A stretch of 64,000 bases of DNA from Parietaria judaica (taxonomy: Eukaryota; Streptophyta; Magnoliopsida; Rosales; Urticaceae): assembly GCA_954871525.1 (NCBI GenBank), contig OX940860.1:22042001-22106000 (forward strand), given 5' to 3'. Each line of letters starts with the position of its first letter. Position 1 is the first letter of the stretch. Below, piece after piece: positions 23,813 through 35,653 of this stretch. The position numbers and the translations under genes were made by a program. Under the pieces are notes generated by a model. It was not told the origin of the DNA and made no database searches. It worked only from the letters and a program-made list of their open reading frames with translations.

Positions 23813-24633
23813 GCTGACCCTGCTGGCGTACTGTGGAGTTCTATCGCCACCTGTCTATCGCATTGCTTCCAAAAACCCTAGAATAACTAAAAATAATAAA
23901 GTGTTCCTTAAAAAAAAAAAAAAAAAACTAAAAATGATAAAGTGAAAATGAAAAATCCATAAATACCCTTTTCCTTTTCTTTCATTCAGAGTAACCTCAA
24001 GAGAGACCGCCATAGCCTAGTCTCGTGAAGAAGCTTCGCGAATCTCACTCTCTGAGCTCAGATCTTCCTCCATCTATCTGGTTCCGTCTCATCTCCGTTC
24101 CGCTCTTCAATTGGTATGCTTTTCCCTTTCCCTTCCTCGTTTCTCCTTTCTTTTTGAGCTCGATCTTTACTGTTCCTGCTGATTTTCGGGCTGCGATTCG
24201 CGGTCTCTATGTCCGATCGCCATGGAGCTCGAATCGGCTTAGATTAGCTTGCTTTGGGCCTATAAAGACACTCTTACTCAAACTTTGGGTATTATTGCCG
24301 CGACTTACCCGAATTGAAGTAATGAATTGGTCCATCAGAGGGAAAAAAAATCGAATTAGGTATAATATGATTATTGGATGTAATATTTAAGTCGAAATTC
24401 GGTCGAAAACCCTAAGCCGAGACGTAGCCTTGCCAGACTCCTACTCCTCCGATTGAGAGTGCGTATGATCTTTTTTCCTTATAGTTCCTGCTGATTTTCG
24501 GTAGTTTTCGGGTTATGCTTCGCGGTCCGATCGTGATGGAGTTTGAATCCGCTGAGCTTTTAGTTTTGAGCGGCTTTGGTGATGATTAGGGTTTCCTGTT
24601 CGTGTTTCTTTTTGCAGCATTTACTCGCACTTT
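23469..24633 (+). promoter_or_regulatory. Upstream region and probable 5'-leader intron of E1 copy 2
   Basis: CT-rich DNA at about 23970-24113 looks like a leader exon ending TTG before GTATGC. A TTTTTGCAG acceptor lies at 24609-24617, just before the coding exon. A 5'-leader intron of about 500 bp (24114-24617) is therefore likely but unproven. The rest is AT-rich. Confidence 0.45.
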
Positions 24634-27600
24634 ATGCTTCCAAGAAAGAGAGCTTGCGAAGGAGTGGTTGTAGAAGAAGATAGTGGTATCCTCAACAGCA
24701 CTTCGGACTCCTCCATCATCAAGAAGCATCGGATTGTTGCCGCCGCCGGTGGAGCCGACGCATCGACAGTGAAGAGCACCAGTAAGACCAGCGGCATCGC
24801 CAGTGCCAACGGAAGCGACAGCGTAGTTGGGGAAGCAGAGGAAGACACTTTCACGATGGCCCTAGGTGATGCCAACTCCACCGAGATCGACGAGGATCTC
24901 CACAGCCGGCAGTTAGCCGTGTACGGCCGCGACACCATGAGGAGGCTTTTCGCCTCAAATGTTCTAGTCTCTGGGCTACAGGGTCTCGGTGCTGAGATCG
25001 GTGCGTGCCCTCCGCACCTTGATTTCTAATTCATTTATAGCATTCATTTCGGCGTTAGTATTCAGCTTACTGAAAAGTCTTTTTGGGTCGTGTTTCTTTT
25101 AATATCTGATAGATGTGTATGAATTTTCATACCGATTCATTTTGTATTTTTCGACCGGGCTTGGCTTTTGACCTCGAATGCTTCGTTCTCTCCTTTAGAA
25201 TCACGAGTCGCTCGTTATCTTTGTGGCTTTAAGTCTTTACGTTTTATTCTTTTTGTTTTTGTCTGGCATTTGCATGATCTGATGGCTGTTATGGTCATTG
25301 TCGTTTGCAGCGAAAAACCTCATTCTTGCTGGTGTGAAATCCGTGACTTTGCACGATGAGGGGAACGTGGAGCTGTGGGATTTGTCCAGTAACTTCATTT
25401 TCTCAGAAAATGACGTTGGTAAGAACAGAGCACTCGCTTCTGCTCAGAAGTTGCAGGATCTCAATAATGCTGTCGTCGTGCAGACCTTAACAAAGCAGCT
25501 TACCAAAGAGCAGCTTTCTGATTTTCAGGTACTTGCATCTCTATTTGTGCAATGTTGATCTACTCTTTCTCGCTCTCGCCTTTTAAGTGTCGTACTTTGC
25601 GTAATTGTAGATCAATGATCTTCTGTTTTATTGGTTATAGTCTGAAACAAGATCTTCGATGCTATAGATACGCATATGTAAATGCTGCTATTGCCTATTT
25701 GTTAATTGCTGAATATCGTCTCACCTATTTTCTGTCATATATAGGCTGTTGTATTTACGGATATCAGTCTTGAGAAAGCTATTGAATTTGATGACTATTG
25801 TCATAGTCACGAGCCTCCAATTGCCTTCATAAAATCTGAAGTTAGAGGTCTTTTTGGTTCTGTCTTCTGTGACTTTGGACCTGCATTCACTGTTGTTGAT
25901 GTTGACGGTGAGGAACCGCACACGGGTATTATTGCATCGATCAGCAATGATAACCCTGCAATGGTATCATGTGTCGACGACGAAAGGCTCGAGTTCCAGG
26001 ACGGGGACCTGGTTGTGTTCTCCGAAGTTCGTGGAATGACTGAATTGAATGATGGAAAGCCAAGAAGGGTTAAGAGCACAAGAGCTTACTCGTTCATGCT
26101 TGAGGAGGATACATCGAATTTTGGTGCTTACGAGAGAGGCGGCATCGTAACACAAGTGAAACAGCCCAAAGAGTTGAAATTCAAGCCATTGAGAGAGGCA
26201 ATAAATGACCCTGGGGATTTTCTTTTGAGTGATTTCTCTAAGTTCGATAGACCACCGATTCTCCATGTGGCGTTTCAAGCTCTGGATAAGTTTGTATCGG
26301 AGATGGGTCGTTTCCCTGTTGCAGGCTCGGAAGAAGATGCTGAGAAATTTACATCGATTGCTGGGTCCATTAATGAAAGCTTGGGAGATGGGAGACTCGA
26401 AGACATTAATGCTAAACTTCTGTGTCACTTTGCATTTGGTGCTAAAGCAGTACTGAATCCCATGGCTGCAATGTTTGGAGGTATTGTTGGACAGGAGGTG
26501 GTAAAAGCTTGTTCCGGAAAGTTTCATCCGCTGTTCCAAGTAAGTAATAATTTATTTTCACTTCTAGTGTTAGTTTTGAAAGACGGAATTTATCTCTTTG
26601 TCCACCTCTGGGTTTGAATGTGAAAAAGTAAAGCGCTCTTGATATGTACACACACATGTGCGCGCGCGCGCACACATATATATATATATATATAAATATT
26701 TTGATATTACAACTAGTGTTTTACAGCCAGTATACCTAACAGAATAAAATATGCATGCTTGGCTGAGGTACATTGGTCTGATTGTTAATTTGTACGATAT
26801 AAATTTCCTTTAGGAATACTGTTGTGTCAGAATGAAAGTGTTAGGGTGGATTGTATAACTGTACTGGATATTAAATGCATCAGTTTCTAGAAATGCTAAT
26901 CCATCGTTCATCTTTTTTCCCCCCAGTTCTTTTACTTTGACTCGGTGGAGTCTCTTCCGACAGAACTGGTAGACCCCAGTGAATTCCGTCCATTGAATGG
27001 CCGTTACGATGCTCAAATTTCAGTTTTTGGGTCCACCCTACAGAAGAAACTCGAGGATGCTAAAGTGTTCATTGTTGGATCTGGTGCTTTGGGCTGTGAG
27101 TTCTTAAAAAACATCGCCTTGATGGGAGTTTCTTGTGGCAACCAAGGGAAGCTGACTGTAACAGACGATGACGTGATTGAGAAAAGTAACCTTAGCAGAC
27201 AGTTCTTGTTCCGTGATTGGAACATTGGGCAGGCCAAATCCACCGTCGCTGCTTCGGCTGCTGCTTCCATTAATCCTCGCCTCAATATTGAAGCCTTGCA
27301 GAATCGGGTTGGCCCTGAGACTGAGAGCGTGTTTGACGATGCGTTTTGGGAGAATCTGAGCGTTGTAATCAATGCACTAGACAATGTCAATGCCCGCCTT
27401 TACGTCGATCAGCGGTGCTTGTATTTCCAGAAGCCACTTCTCGAGTCAGGAACTCTTGGTGCTAAGTGCAACACTCAGATGGTCATTACCCACTTGACTG
27501 AAAACTACGGTGCCTCGAGAGACCCACCTGAGAAGCAAGCACCCATGTGCACTGTGCATTCGTTTCCACACAACATTGACCACTGCTTGACATGGGCTCG

Positions 27601-29303
27601 GTCTGAATTCGAGGGTTTGCTTGAGAAGACTCCAACTGAGGTCAATGCTTACTTATCCAACCCTGGCGAATATATCACATCGATGAAGAATGCTGGTGAT
27701 GCTCAGGCAAGGGATACATTGGATCGGGTACTGGAGTGTCTTGATAAAGAAAAATGTGACAATTTTCAGGATTGTATCACATGGGCTCGCCTCAAGTAAT
27801 CCCTTATCATATGCTCATCTTCATATTTTACAGCATCTTTTTGACATCACTAACGTCGTTTAATTTTTTTGCAGGTTCGAGGATTATTTTGCTAACCGTG
27901 TGAAGCAGTTGATCTACACTTTCCCAGAAGAGGCTGCAACTAGCACAGGTGCACCTTTCTGGTCAGCTCCTAAGCGATTTCCACAGCCTCTGCAGTTCTC
28001 AGTGACGGATCCTGGTCACCTCCACTTTGTCATGGCGGCGGCGATATTAAGAGCTGAAACGTTCGGGATTCCAATCCCAGATTGGGTCAAAAACCCAAAG
28101 AAGATGGCAGAAGCTGTAGACAGTGTAATGGTTCCCGATTTCCAGCCCAAAGAAGGTGTCAAAATCGAGACCGATGAGAAGGCTACCAATGTTAGCTCTG
28201 CGGCATCTGTAGACGACGCACTGGTTATTGATGGACTGGTTACGAAGATTGAGCACTGCAGAGCAAACTTGGCGCCAGGGTACAAGATGAAGCCAATTCA
28301 ATTCGAAAAGGTCTCTTTCCCTCATTTCCCTATTATATACTTCGCTGCGTACTATCTGTTGCTTTTTGGATTGGTACTTGATCCTTCGTAGGAATTGGCT
28401 GTGTAAGAGTTGTATAGTTTTGAGTAGAGATGAAAGTTATGAGTTGGGGTGGGTGTTCGACACCGGAAACCTTTTATTCCGGTTGTTGCTTCAGTGTTCG
28501 GTCTACACCATTTGCCGGTTACTGAACTCAAGGGTTTCTTTTTTATCTATTTAAAAATTGGCTTTATGCTGGAACCGGTTTGAATACCGGTATCCGGGAA
28601 AACCTTAACCAGAGCTCCATTTCGTCCCTAGGCTTCTGAGGCTGCTTCACTTGAAATTAAGCCTCCATTTAAATAACTTTCAGTGACCAGATACTAAATA
28701 ATGCAGGACGACGACACCAACTACCACATGGACATGATCGCCGGTCTCGCCAACATGCGGGCCCGAAACTACAGCATCCCGGAGGTGGACAAGTTGAAAG
28801 CGAAGTTCATTGCTGGTAGAATCATCCCAGCCATCGCCACGTCCACTGCAATGGCCACAGGTCTGGTCTGCCTGGAGCTCTACAAGGCCCTGGACGGGAA
28901 CCACAAGGTGGAGGACTACCGCAACACCTTTGCCAACCTGGCGCTCCCCCTCTTCTCGATGGCGGAGCCGGTCCCTCCGAAGGTTATTGAGCACCGCGGC
29001 ATGAAGTGGACGGTGTGGGATCGGTGGGCTGTGCGGGACAACCCCACGCTGCGGGGCCTGCTGGATTGGCTGAAGGAGAAGGGGCTGAACGCGTACAGCA
29101 TCTCGTGCGGGAGCTGCCTGCTCTACAACAGCATGTTCCCGCGCCACAAGGACCGCATGGACAAGAAGATGGTGGACTTGGCACGTGACGTTGCCAAGTT
29201 GGAGCTGCCACCCTACCGTCGCCACCTGGATGTCGTTGTCGCGTGCGAGGACGACGATGACAACGACATCGATATCCCGTTGGTGTCGATCTACTTCCGT
29301 TGA
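24634..29303 (+). CDS. UBA1: Ubiquitin-activating enzyme E1 (UBA1-type), intact copy 2
   Basis: Entry enzyme of the ubiquitin pathway, acting in nucleus and cytosol. Exons 24634-25000, 25311-25528, 25745-26539, 26927-27795, 27875-28310 and 28707-29303 give 3,282 bases, 1,093 residues, the expected plant length. N-terminal basic tail (MLPRKRA), inactive adenylation domain beginning [19 protein letters not shown] (about 87-105), active-site nucleotide motif GSGALG (511-516), [19 protein letters not shown], catalytic Cys668 in [15 protein letters not shown] (codon 27548-27550), and the C-terminal ubiquitin-fold domain. It matches remembered Arabidopsis UBA1/UBA2 nearly throughout, without stops or frameshifts. 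Intron 3 has alternating CA/CG/TA runs (about 26648-26693). Intron 5 carries a hAT relic shared with copy 3. This is the copy most likely to provide E1 activity. Confidence 0.95.
28444..28630. mobile_element. Degenerate hAT-type relic in intron 5 of E1 copy 2
   Basis: Begins TTGGGGTGGG and ends CGTCCCTA, decayed versions of TAGGGGTG and CACCCCTA. The interior has ACCGGAAACC/GGAACCGG phrases. The same insertion is in copy 3 (32907-33215) and absent from copy 1. Confidence 0.6.
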
Positions 29304-30195
29304 AAAGTATCTTTATTTTAGGGGATGAGAGTGCCCGCAAATAAACCTTTCTGACTTTGTTTTTTTCTTCCTTTTTTTTAATGGATATTGTTACCTTTAT
29401 ATATTATACATCTGAAAGACCCCTTTTTTTTTTTTTTTTTTACCGTGTTAGAAAAGAAAAAATTATTTTTAGTCAAGTTTTTAAATTTCAATTTTGAAGT
29501 CAACAAAATTATAGATACATTATCATAATTTTGTATAATATTTTTTAAGATTCACTAAGTACATATGTACGGAATTTCGAGCTTGGAGGTGACTCAATAG
29601 TCGCAGCGGAGAGTCGTGGTAGAAAAAAGATGATTTGCAAAGTCGTGGTAGAAAAAGGATGATTTGCAAAGAAAGGAGTCAAGCAAGGAGAAAACATAGG
29701 GTAGAAAGTAAGTGGGCATGGGTTGGATTGGGTTGACTCGAGGTAAAAGCTGAACCCGACCCGATTTTATTGGGTTTTGGAAAAATGACCCAATCCGATC
29801 CAAATTTTTTGAAGGCCCAATCCAACCCAGAAAACCCTAGATTGAGTTGAGTTGAGTTATTGGACTGAACTAAAATAAAAAATAAAAATTATGGAATAAC
29901 ACTAATATTTTTTACTTATTAATTAGTTAAAATAAGATTATTTTATTAATTTTCTATTTGGTTTAGGATTGGGATTGGGATTGGGATTTTATTTCCTAAA
30001 AATAGTAGAGTTAGTGGTAACCTATTTATCTAACTCCAGTATTTGCAGAGAAGTCTTTCTCCAGTCCACTATCTTCGTATACTGCATATCACCATATTAT
30101 ACATAAATAAAGAGAGAGTGAAGAGTGTTGGACGAGTGAGTATCGTCGTTTTGGCTTCTTGTGCTCACTTTGATCAACGCAGTTGGGAAGCAACA
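29304..30195. other. Intergenic between E1 copies 2 and 3
   Basis: AT-rich. A two-unit tandem repeat of about 28 bp (AGTCGTGGTAGAAAAA...GATTTGCAA) lies at about 29612-29670. CGACCCGATT/GGGTTTTGG phrases near 29740-29840 look like hAT debris. The string TTCGAGCTTGGA...GGTGAC near 29577 recurs after copy 3 at about 34268, marking the 3' side of the duplicated unit. Confidence 0.55.
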
Positions 30196-33100
30196 AGCAG
30201 ACTCCTACTCCTCCGATTCACAGTGCGTAGCGATCTTACAGTTCCTGCTGTGGATAAATGCTTTCGGCATTGGCTTTTTTCAGTCCTCGCACACAATGAA
30301 GAGTGGTTGTAGTAGAAGAAGACACTGGTATCCTCAACAACATCGTCAAGAAGCTCCGTATCGTTTCCGCCGCCGATGCACCTGACGCATCCACAGTGAA
30401 GAGCGGAAGCAACTTTCACGGTGATGCCAACTCCACCGAGATCGACGAGGATCTTCACAGCCGCGACACCACGAGGAGTCTTTTCTTTCGCCTCAAATGT
30501 TCTAGTCTCCACTCCGGGCTACAGGGTCTCGGTGCGTGCCTTCCGCTCCTTGATTTTGAATTCCTTTTAAGCATTTTGTTATCACCTTCGTTTCGGTGTT
30601 AGACTGATAAGTCCTTTTGATCTCTGATAGATGAATGCGTTTTGATACCGATTCATTTTGTATTTTTCGACCGGGCTTGGCTTTTGACCTCGAATGCTTC
30701 CTTCTCTCCTTTAGAATCACGAGTCGCTCGTTATCTTTGTGGCTTTAAGTCTTCACGTTTTATTCTTTATGTTTTTGTCTGGCATTTGCATGATCTGATG
30801 GCTGTTATGGTCATTGTCGCTGCAAGCGAAAAACCTCATTCTTGCTGGTGTGAAATCCGTGACTTTGCACGATGAGGGGAACGTGGAGCTGTGGGATTTG
30901 TCCAGTAACTTCATTTTCTCAGAAAATGACGTCGGTAAGAACAGAGCACTCGCTTCTGTTCAGAAGTTGCAGGGTCTCAATAATGCTGTCGTCGTGCAGA
31001 CCTTACCAAAGAGCAGCTTCTGATTTTCAGGTACTCGCATCTCTATTTGTGCAATGTTGATCTACTATTTGCAATGCTGAGAAATTTACATTGATTGCCG
31101 GGTCCATTAATGAAAGCTTGGGAGATGGGAGACTCGAAGACATTAATGCCAAACTTCTACGACACTTTGCATTTGGACCTATATGTTGAATCCCATGGCT
31201 GCAATGTTTGGAGGTATTGTTGGACAGGAGGTTGTAAAAGCTTGTTCCCGAAAGTTTCATCCGCTATTCCAAGTAAGTTATAATTTATTTTCACTTCTAG
31301 TGTTAGTTTTGAAAGACGCAATTTATCTCTTTGTCCACCTCTGGGTTTGAATGTGAAAAAGTAAAGCACATGTGCGAGCGCGCGCGCGCATATATATATA
31401 TATATAAATATTTTGATATTACAACTAGTGTGTTACAGCCAGTATCTGTATACCTAACAGAATACAATATGCATGCTTAGCTGAGGATACATTGGTCTGA
31501 TTATTAACTTGTACGATATAAATTTCCTTTAGGAATACTGTTCCTTGTGTCAGAATGAAAGTCTTAGGGTGGATTGTAAAATTGTACTGTAAATTAAATG
31601 CATCAGTTTCTAGAAATGCTAATCCATCGTTCATCTTTTTTCCCCCCAGTTCTTTTACTTTGACTCGGTGGAGTCTCTTCCGACAGAACTGGTAGACCCC
31701 AGTGAATTCCGTCCATTGAATGGCCGTTACGATGCTCAAATTTCAGTTTTCGGGTCCACCCTACAGAAGAAACTCGAGGATGCTAAAGTGTTCATTGTTG
31801 GATCCGGTGCTTTGGGCTGTGAGTTCTTAAAAAACATCGCCTTGATGGGAGTTTCTTGTGGCAACCAAGGGAAGCTGACTGTAACAGACGATGACGTGAT
31901 TGAGAAAAGTAACCTTAGCAGACAGTTCTTGTTCCGTGATTGGAACATTGGGCAGGCCAAATCCACCGTCGCTGCTTCGGCTGCTGCTTCCATTAATCCT
32001 CGCCTCAATATTGAAGCCTTGCAGAATCGGGTTGGCCCCGAGACTGAGAGCGTGTTTAACGACACCTTTTGGGAGAATCTTAGCGTTGTAATCAATGCAC
32101 TAGACAACGTAAAAGCCCGTCGTTACGTCGATCGGTCTGAATTCGAGGGTTTGCTTGAGAAGACTCAAACTGAGGTCAATGCATACTTATCCAACCCGGG
32201 GGAATATATCACATCAATGAAGAACGCTGGTGATACTCAGGCCATGTATACATTGGATCGGGTACTGGAGTGTCTTGATAAAGAAAAATGTGACAATTTC
32301 GTGGATTGTATCACATGGGCTCGCCTCAAGTAATCCCTTCTCATATGTTCATCTTCATTTTTTACAGCTTCTTTTTGACATCACTAACGTCGTTTGATTT
32401 TTTTGCAGGTTCGAGGATTATTTTAGGAACCGTATGAAGCAGTTGATCTACGCTTACCCAGAAGAGGCTGAAAAGTACCCCGGTGTACCTTTTTGGTCAG
32501 CTCCTAAGCGATTTCCATAGCCTCTGCAGTTCTCAGTGACAGATCCTGCTCACCTCCACTTTGTCATGGTGGCGGCGATTCTAAGAGCTGAATCGTTCAG
32601 GATTCCAATCCCAGACTGGGTCAAAAACCCAAAGAAGATTTCAGAAGCTTTAGACAGTGTAATGGTTCCTGATTTCCAGGCCAAAGAAGGTGTCAAAATC
32701 GAGACCGATGAGAAGGCTACCAATGTTAGCTCTGCTGCATCTGAAGTCGACGCACTGGTTATTGATGAACTGATTACGAAGATTGAGAACTGCAGAGCAA
32801 ACTTAGCTCGAGGGTACAAGATGAAGCCAATTCAATTTGAAAAGGTCTCTCTCCCTCATTTCCAGATTATATACTTCCTTAGGAATCGGCAGTGTAAGAG
32901 AATGAGTAGGGGCAGTTGTTTGACACCGGAAACCTTTTATTCCGGTTGCTGCTTCAGTGTTCGGTCCACACCATTAGCCGGTTACTGTTTTTATATACCT
33001 CTAGGATTTTAAGATTTCATTTTTTATTTATTTGAAACTTGGTTTTATGCCGGAACCAGTTCAAATACCAGTATCCAGAAAACCAGTTTATAGAGTATTA

Positions 33101-33880
33101 TATATATTTTTAAAAGGTTCCGGTTATGGTAATATATTATAAATATTAGGTTTTAAAAATATCAAAAAACCATAACCAGAACCAGAACATAGTTTCACTT
33201 TCACTTTCACCCCTAGGCTTTTGAGGCTGCTTCACTTGACATTAAAGCTTCCTTTCAAATAACTTTCACTGACCAGATACGTAAATAATGCAGGACGACG
33301 ACACCAACTACCACATGGACATGATGCTGGTCTCGCCAACATGCGGGCCCGAAACTACAGCATCCCGGAGGTGGACAAGTTGAAGGCGAAGTTCATTGCC
33401 GGGAGGATCATCCCCGCCATCGCCACGTCCACTGCAATGGCCACGGGCCTGGTCTGCCTGGAGCTCTACAAGTCTCTGGACGGGAACCACAGGATGGAGG
33501 ATTACCGCAACACCTTTGCCAACCTGGCGGTCCCCCTCTTCTCGATGGCGGAGCCGGTCCCGCCGAAGGTTATGGAGCACCGAAGCATGAAGTGGACGGT
33601 GTGGGATCGGTGGGCTGTGCGGGACAATCCCACGCTGCGGGGCCTGTTGGATTGGCTGAAGGAGAAGGGGCTGAACGCGTACATCATCTCGTGCGGGAGC
33701 TGCATACTCTACAACAGCATGCTCCCGCACCACAAGGACCGCATGGACAAGAAGATGATGGACCTAGCACGTGACATCGAACTGCCGCCCTACCGTCGCT
33801 ACCTGGATGTCACTGTCGCGTGCGAGGACGACGATGACAACTACATCGATATCCCGCTGGTGTCGGTCTACTTCCACTGA
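30196..33880 (+). pseudogene. Ubiquitin-activating enzyme E1 copy 3, broken duplicate of copy 2
   Basis: Exons and introns align with copy 2 over the whole length but carry many lesions. Exon 1 (about 30296-30530) is shifted out of frame, with lost segments. Exon 2 (about 30830-31029) lost about 14 bases near its end. Intron 2 is fused to the end of exon 3 at about 31070, removing most of the inactive adenylation domain. Exon 4 (31650-32330) has a clean 189-base in-frame deletion near 32131 that removes the catalytic cysteine region. Exon 5 has a TAG stop at 32518-32520. Exon 6 has a one-base deletion near 33325. The remaining coding sequence is very close to copy 2, so the duplication looks recent. 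No E1 activity is possible, though a transcript could exist. Confidence 0.92.
32907..33215. mobile_element. hAT-type relic in intron 5 of E1 copy 3
   Basis: Starts TAGGGGCAGT and ends TTTCACCCCTA, with CCGGAAACC/GGTTCCGG phrases inside. It is the less deleted version of the relic in copy 2 intron 5. No clean 8-bp duplication remains. Confidence 0.6.
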
Positions 33881-34660
33881 CAAGATCGTGCCTTTTCACC
33901 TTAGCAACCACTGATAATATGACACTAATAAACATTTAAGGTCTTTGTTAGGAATATTCAATGATATAATTTGGTTTTTCTTTTATGTTCTGTTTTGCAA
34001 ATTGAGAAAATTGATTTAGAAGTAAGTTTTATAATAATTTTGTTTGGTTATCTTATCTTTTAACTTTTTTTTAAGAAAATAATATATATACTATGTTTGG
34101 TTAAATTTTAGGTTTTACTTTAAAGTTGAGAAAAATGTAAATACGTAGAATAATTTTACATTATATTTTTTTTTTAAAATTATATTGTTCAACCTCAAAA
34201 CATGTTATTTAATTCCTTAAAAAAAATGTTATTTAAATTTTACAGCTCTACGTATTTGAACTTGATTTCGAGCTTGGAAGGTGACCATAGTTGGAGCAGA
34301 GAACGGGAGAGGCAGTGTTGCAGTTGGCGGCGGAGATGTAATTGAATTTGTAAAATTTGTTGTAATGTTTCATCATTCAAAATCAAAAGTGATGCAAGGT
34401 CAATGAAATTACGAAATAGTGAGCTACAAGTTGCATTTCTCAAGCTGTGGTTACCGTATTACATACATAGTACCTTCATTTCTTTCACTAAAAAAAGCTA
34501 ATTAGACAAAATATGTGTAGATTAATGTAACATGTCATAATAATTAACGTTACACGTATGAAAGTATACAGTAATATAATTTACACTTATAGCGAAGGAA
34601 AGTATAATTTGTCTTGTTCCCAGTGATATAGATAAAGAGTATTAGAGCACAAGCAAGAAA
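33881..34660. other. Intergenic, AT-rich
   Basis: 3' flank of the E1 pseudogene. About 34265-34310 matches the 3' flank of copy 2. No gene seen. Confidence 0.5.
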
Positions 34661-34712
34661 GTCCCACATCAGAAACAAAGAGACATTGCGCAGTCCAATG
34701 CTGCTTATATAA
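34661..34712 (+). promoter_or_regulatory. snRNA promoter: upstream sequence element and TATA box
   Basis: GTCCCACATCA (34661-34671) matches the plant USE consensus RTCCCACATCG at 10 of 11 bases. TTATATAA (34705-34712) starts 33 bases after the USE. In plants this three-helical-turn spacing specifies RNA polymerase II; U6/Pol III genes have about 23-26. Confidence 0.88.
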
Positions 34713-34742
34713 ATGCTGACAAGGCTGGAGTTAGAATTACGC

Positions 34743-34863
34743 AGCCATGCGGTGAGCACATAGCGAACTATTCTTTCGCCTTTTACTAAAGAATACCGTG
34801 TGCGCGCCGCTTTCAGTGGCATACGCCTATTTTTGAAGGTGCTTCTCCATCAGAGAAGCGCCC
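34743..34863 (+). ncRNA. U5: U5 spliceosomal snRNA
   Basis: Core RNA of the U5 snRNP, whose loop I holds exon ends during both splicing steps. The invariant loop CGCCTTTTACT (34777-34787) is closed by the perfect stem ATTCTTT/AAAGAAT. The preceding TAGCGAAC and following ACCGTGTGC match remembered plant U5. A single-stranded Sm site ATTTTTGA (34829-34836) follows, then the terminal stem-loop GCTTCTC/GAGAAGC (34841-34859). The 5' end is set at AGCC, 30 bases after the TATA box; the 3' end is approximate. All elements look functional. An ORF on the opposite strand here is a chance frame. Confidence 0.93.
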
Positions 34864-34880
34864 ACAATTCCAGTTCCAAA
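34864..34880 (+). terminator. Plant snRNA 3' box
   Basis: CA at 34864-34865 followed by AGTTCCAA at 34872-34879 fits the plant snRNA 3'-end signal CA(N)3-10AGTNNAA immediately after the U5 terminal stem. Confidence 0.75.
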
Positions 34881-35004
34881 TTACAGCATTGTACTTGATG
34901 ATGATAGGACGCATCTAATTTGAAACGTCCCTTACTAGTTAGCAAATGAGCAAGCATTTGATGTAGAAATTTTAAAAAAAAATTAACGAAAAATAAATTT
35001 TAAA

Positions 35005-35223
35005 AGGGAAACTTCATAAAATGATTTTCAAAACACCACAAATTTTTTTATTATATGTACTAAAATATCTTTAGTTGTGTCTATTTTTCAGGACACAATA
35101 TGTATATTTTGAAAGGGTATTTTGGTACATAAAATTTAAAAATGTTGATTTTAGAATTATGAAAACTTGAAGTGTAATAAAAAAATTTGTGGTGTTTTGA
35201 AGGTCATTTTATGAAATTTCCCT
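35005..35223. mobile_element. MITE with long terminal inverted repeats (219 bp)
   Basis: Left arm AGGGAAACTTCATAAAATGA and onward through ACACCACAAATTTTTTTATTA is mirrored on the right by TAATAAAAAAATTTGTGGTG to TCATTTTATGAAATTTCCCT, about 48 bp each. No coding capacity. I could not define a convincing target duplication. A second member is at 42697. Confidence 0.78.
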
Positions 35224-35653
35224 AAGATTAGCACACACCCCATTTCTAAACAATTAGGTATTTTTGCCAAAAGATTTCAAATTAGCATACGCCTTAAACA
35301 ATTAGATATTTTTGCCAAACAACAATCAACATGAACTATATTAGATCTCCACTTTTACTACGAACTTGCAAACATCTGATACACTATATATATTTAATAC
35401 TCATACCGCAAATATCTAATGTATGCGAGTGCTGTGCCTTACAAAAATGGAGCTTATTTACTTCGAGAAGTCGAATCGAACCGAACGCTTTACCAATAAT
35501 TTTCTCGACTCATCTGAATGTTCAAGAAAAAAATCATGATCAATCTGACGGTGTTCATGGTAACCGTTTTGGGTTTTTGGCTGTGTAAAATATAAACCGT
35601 TTTGGGTTTTCGGACATACATTTTTTGTTTATCACTAAGTTCTCAAGGTTGTA

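Noticed and set aside
34550..34822. 90-codon minus-strand frame
   Set aside because: It is antisense to the U5 snRNA and its promoter and has no recognisable protein.
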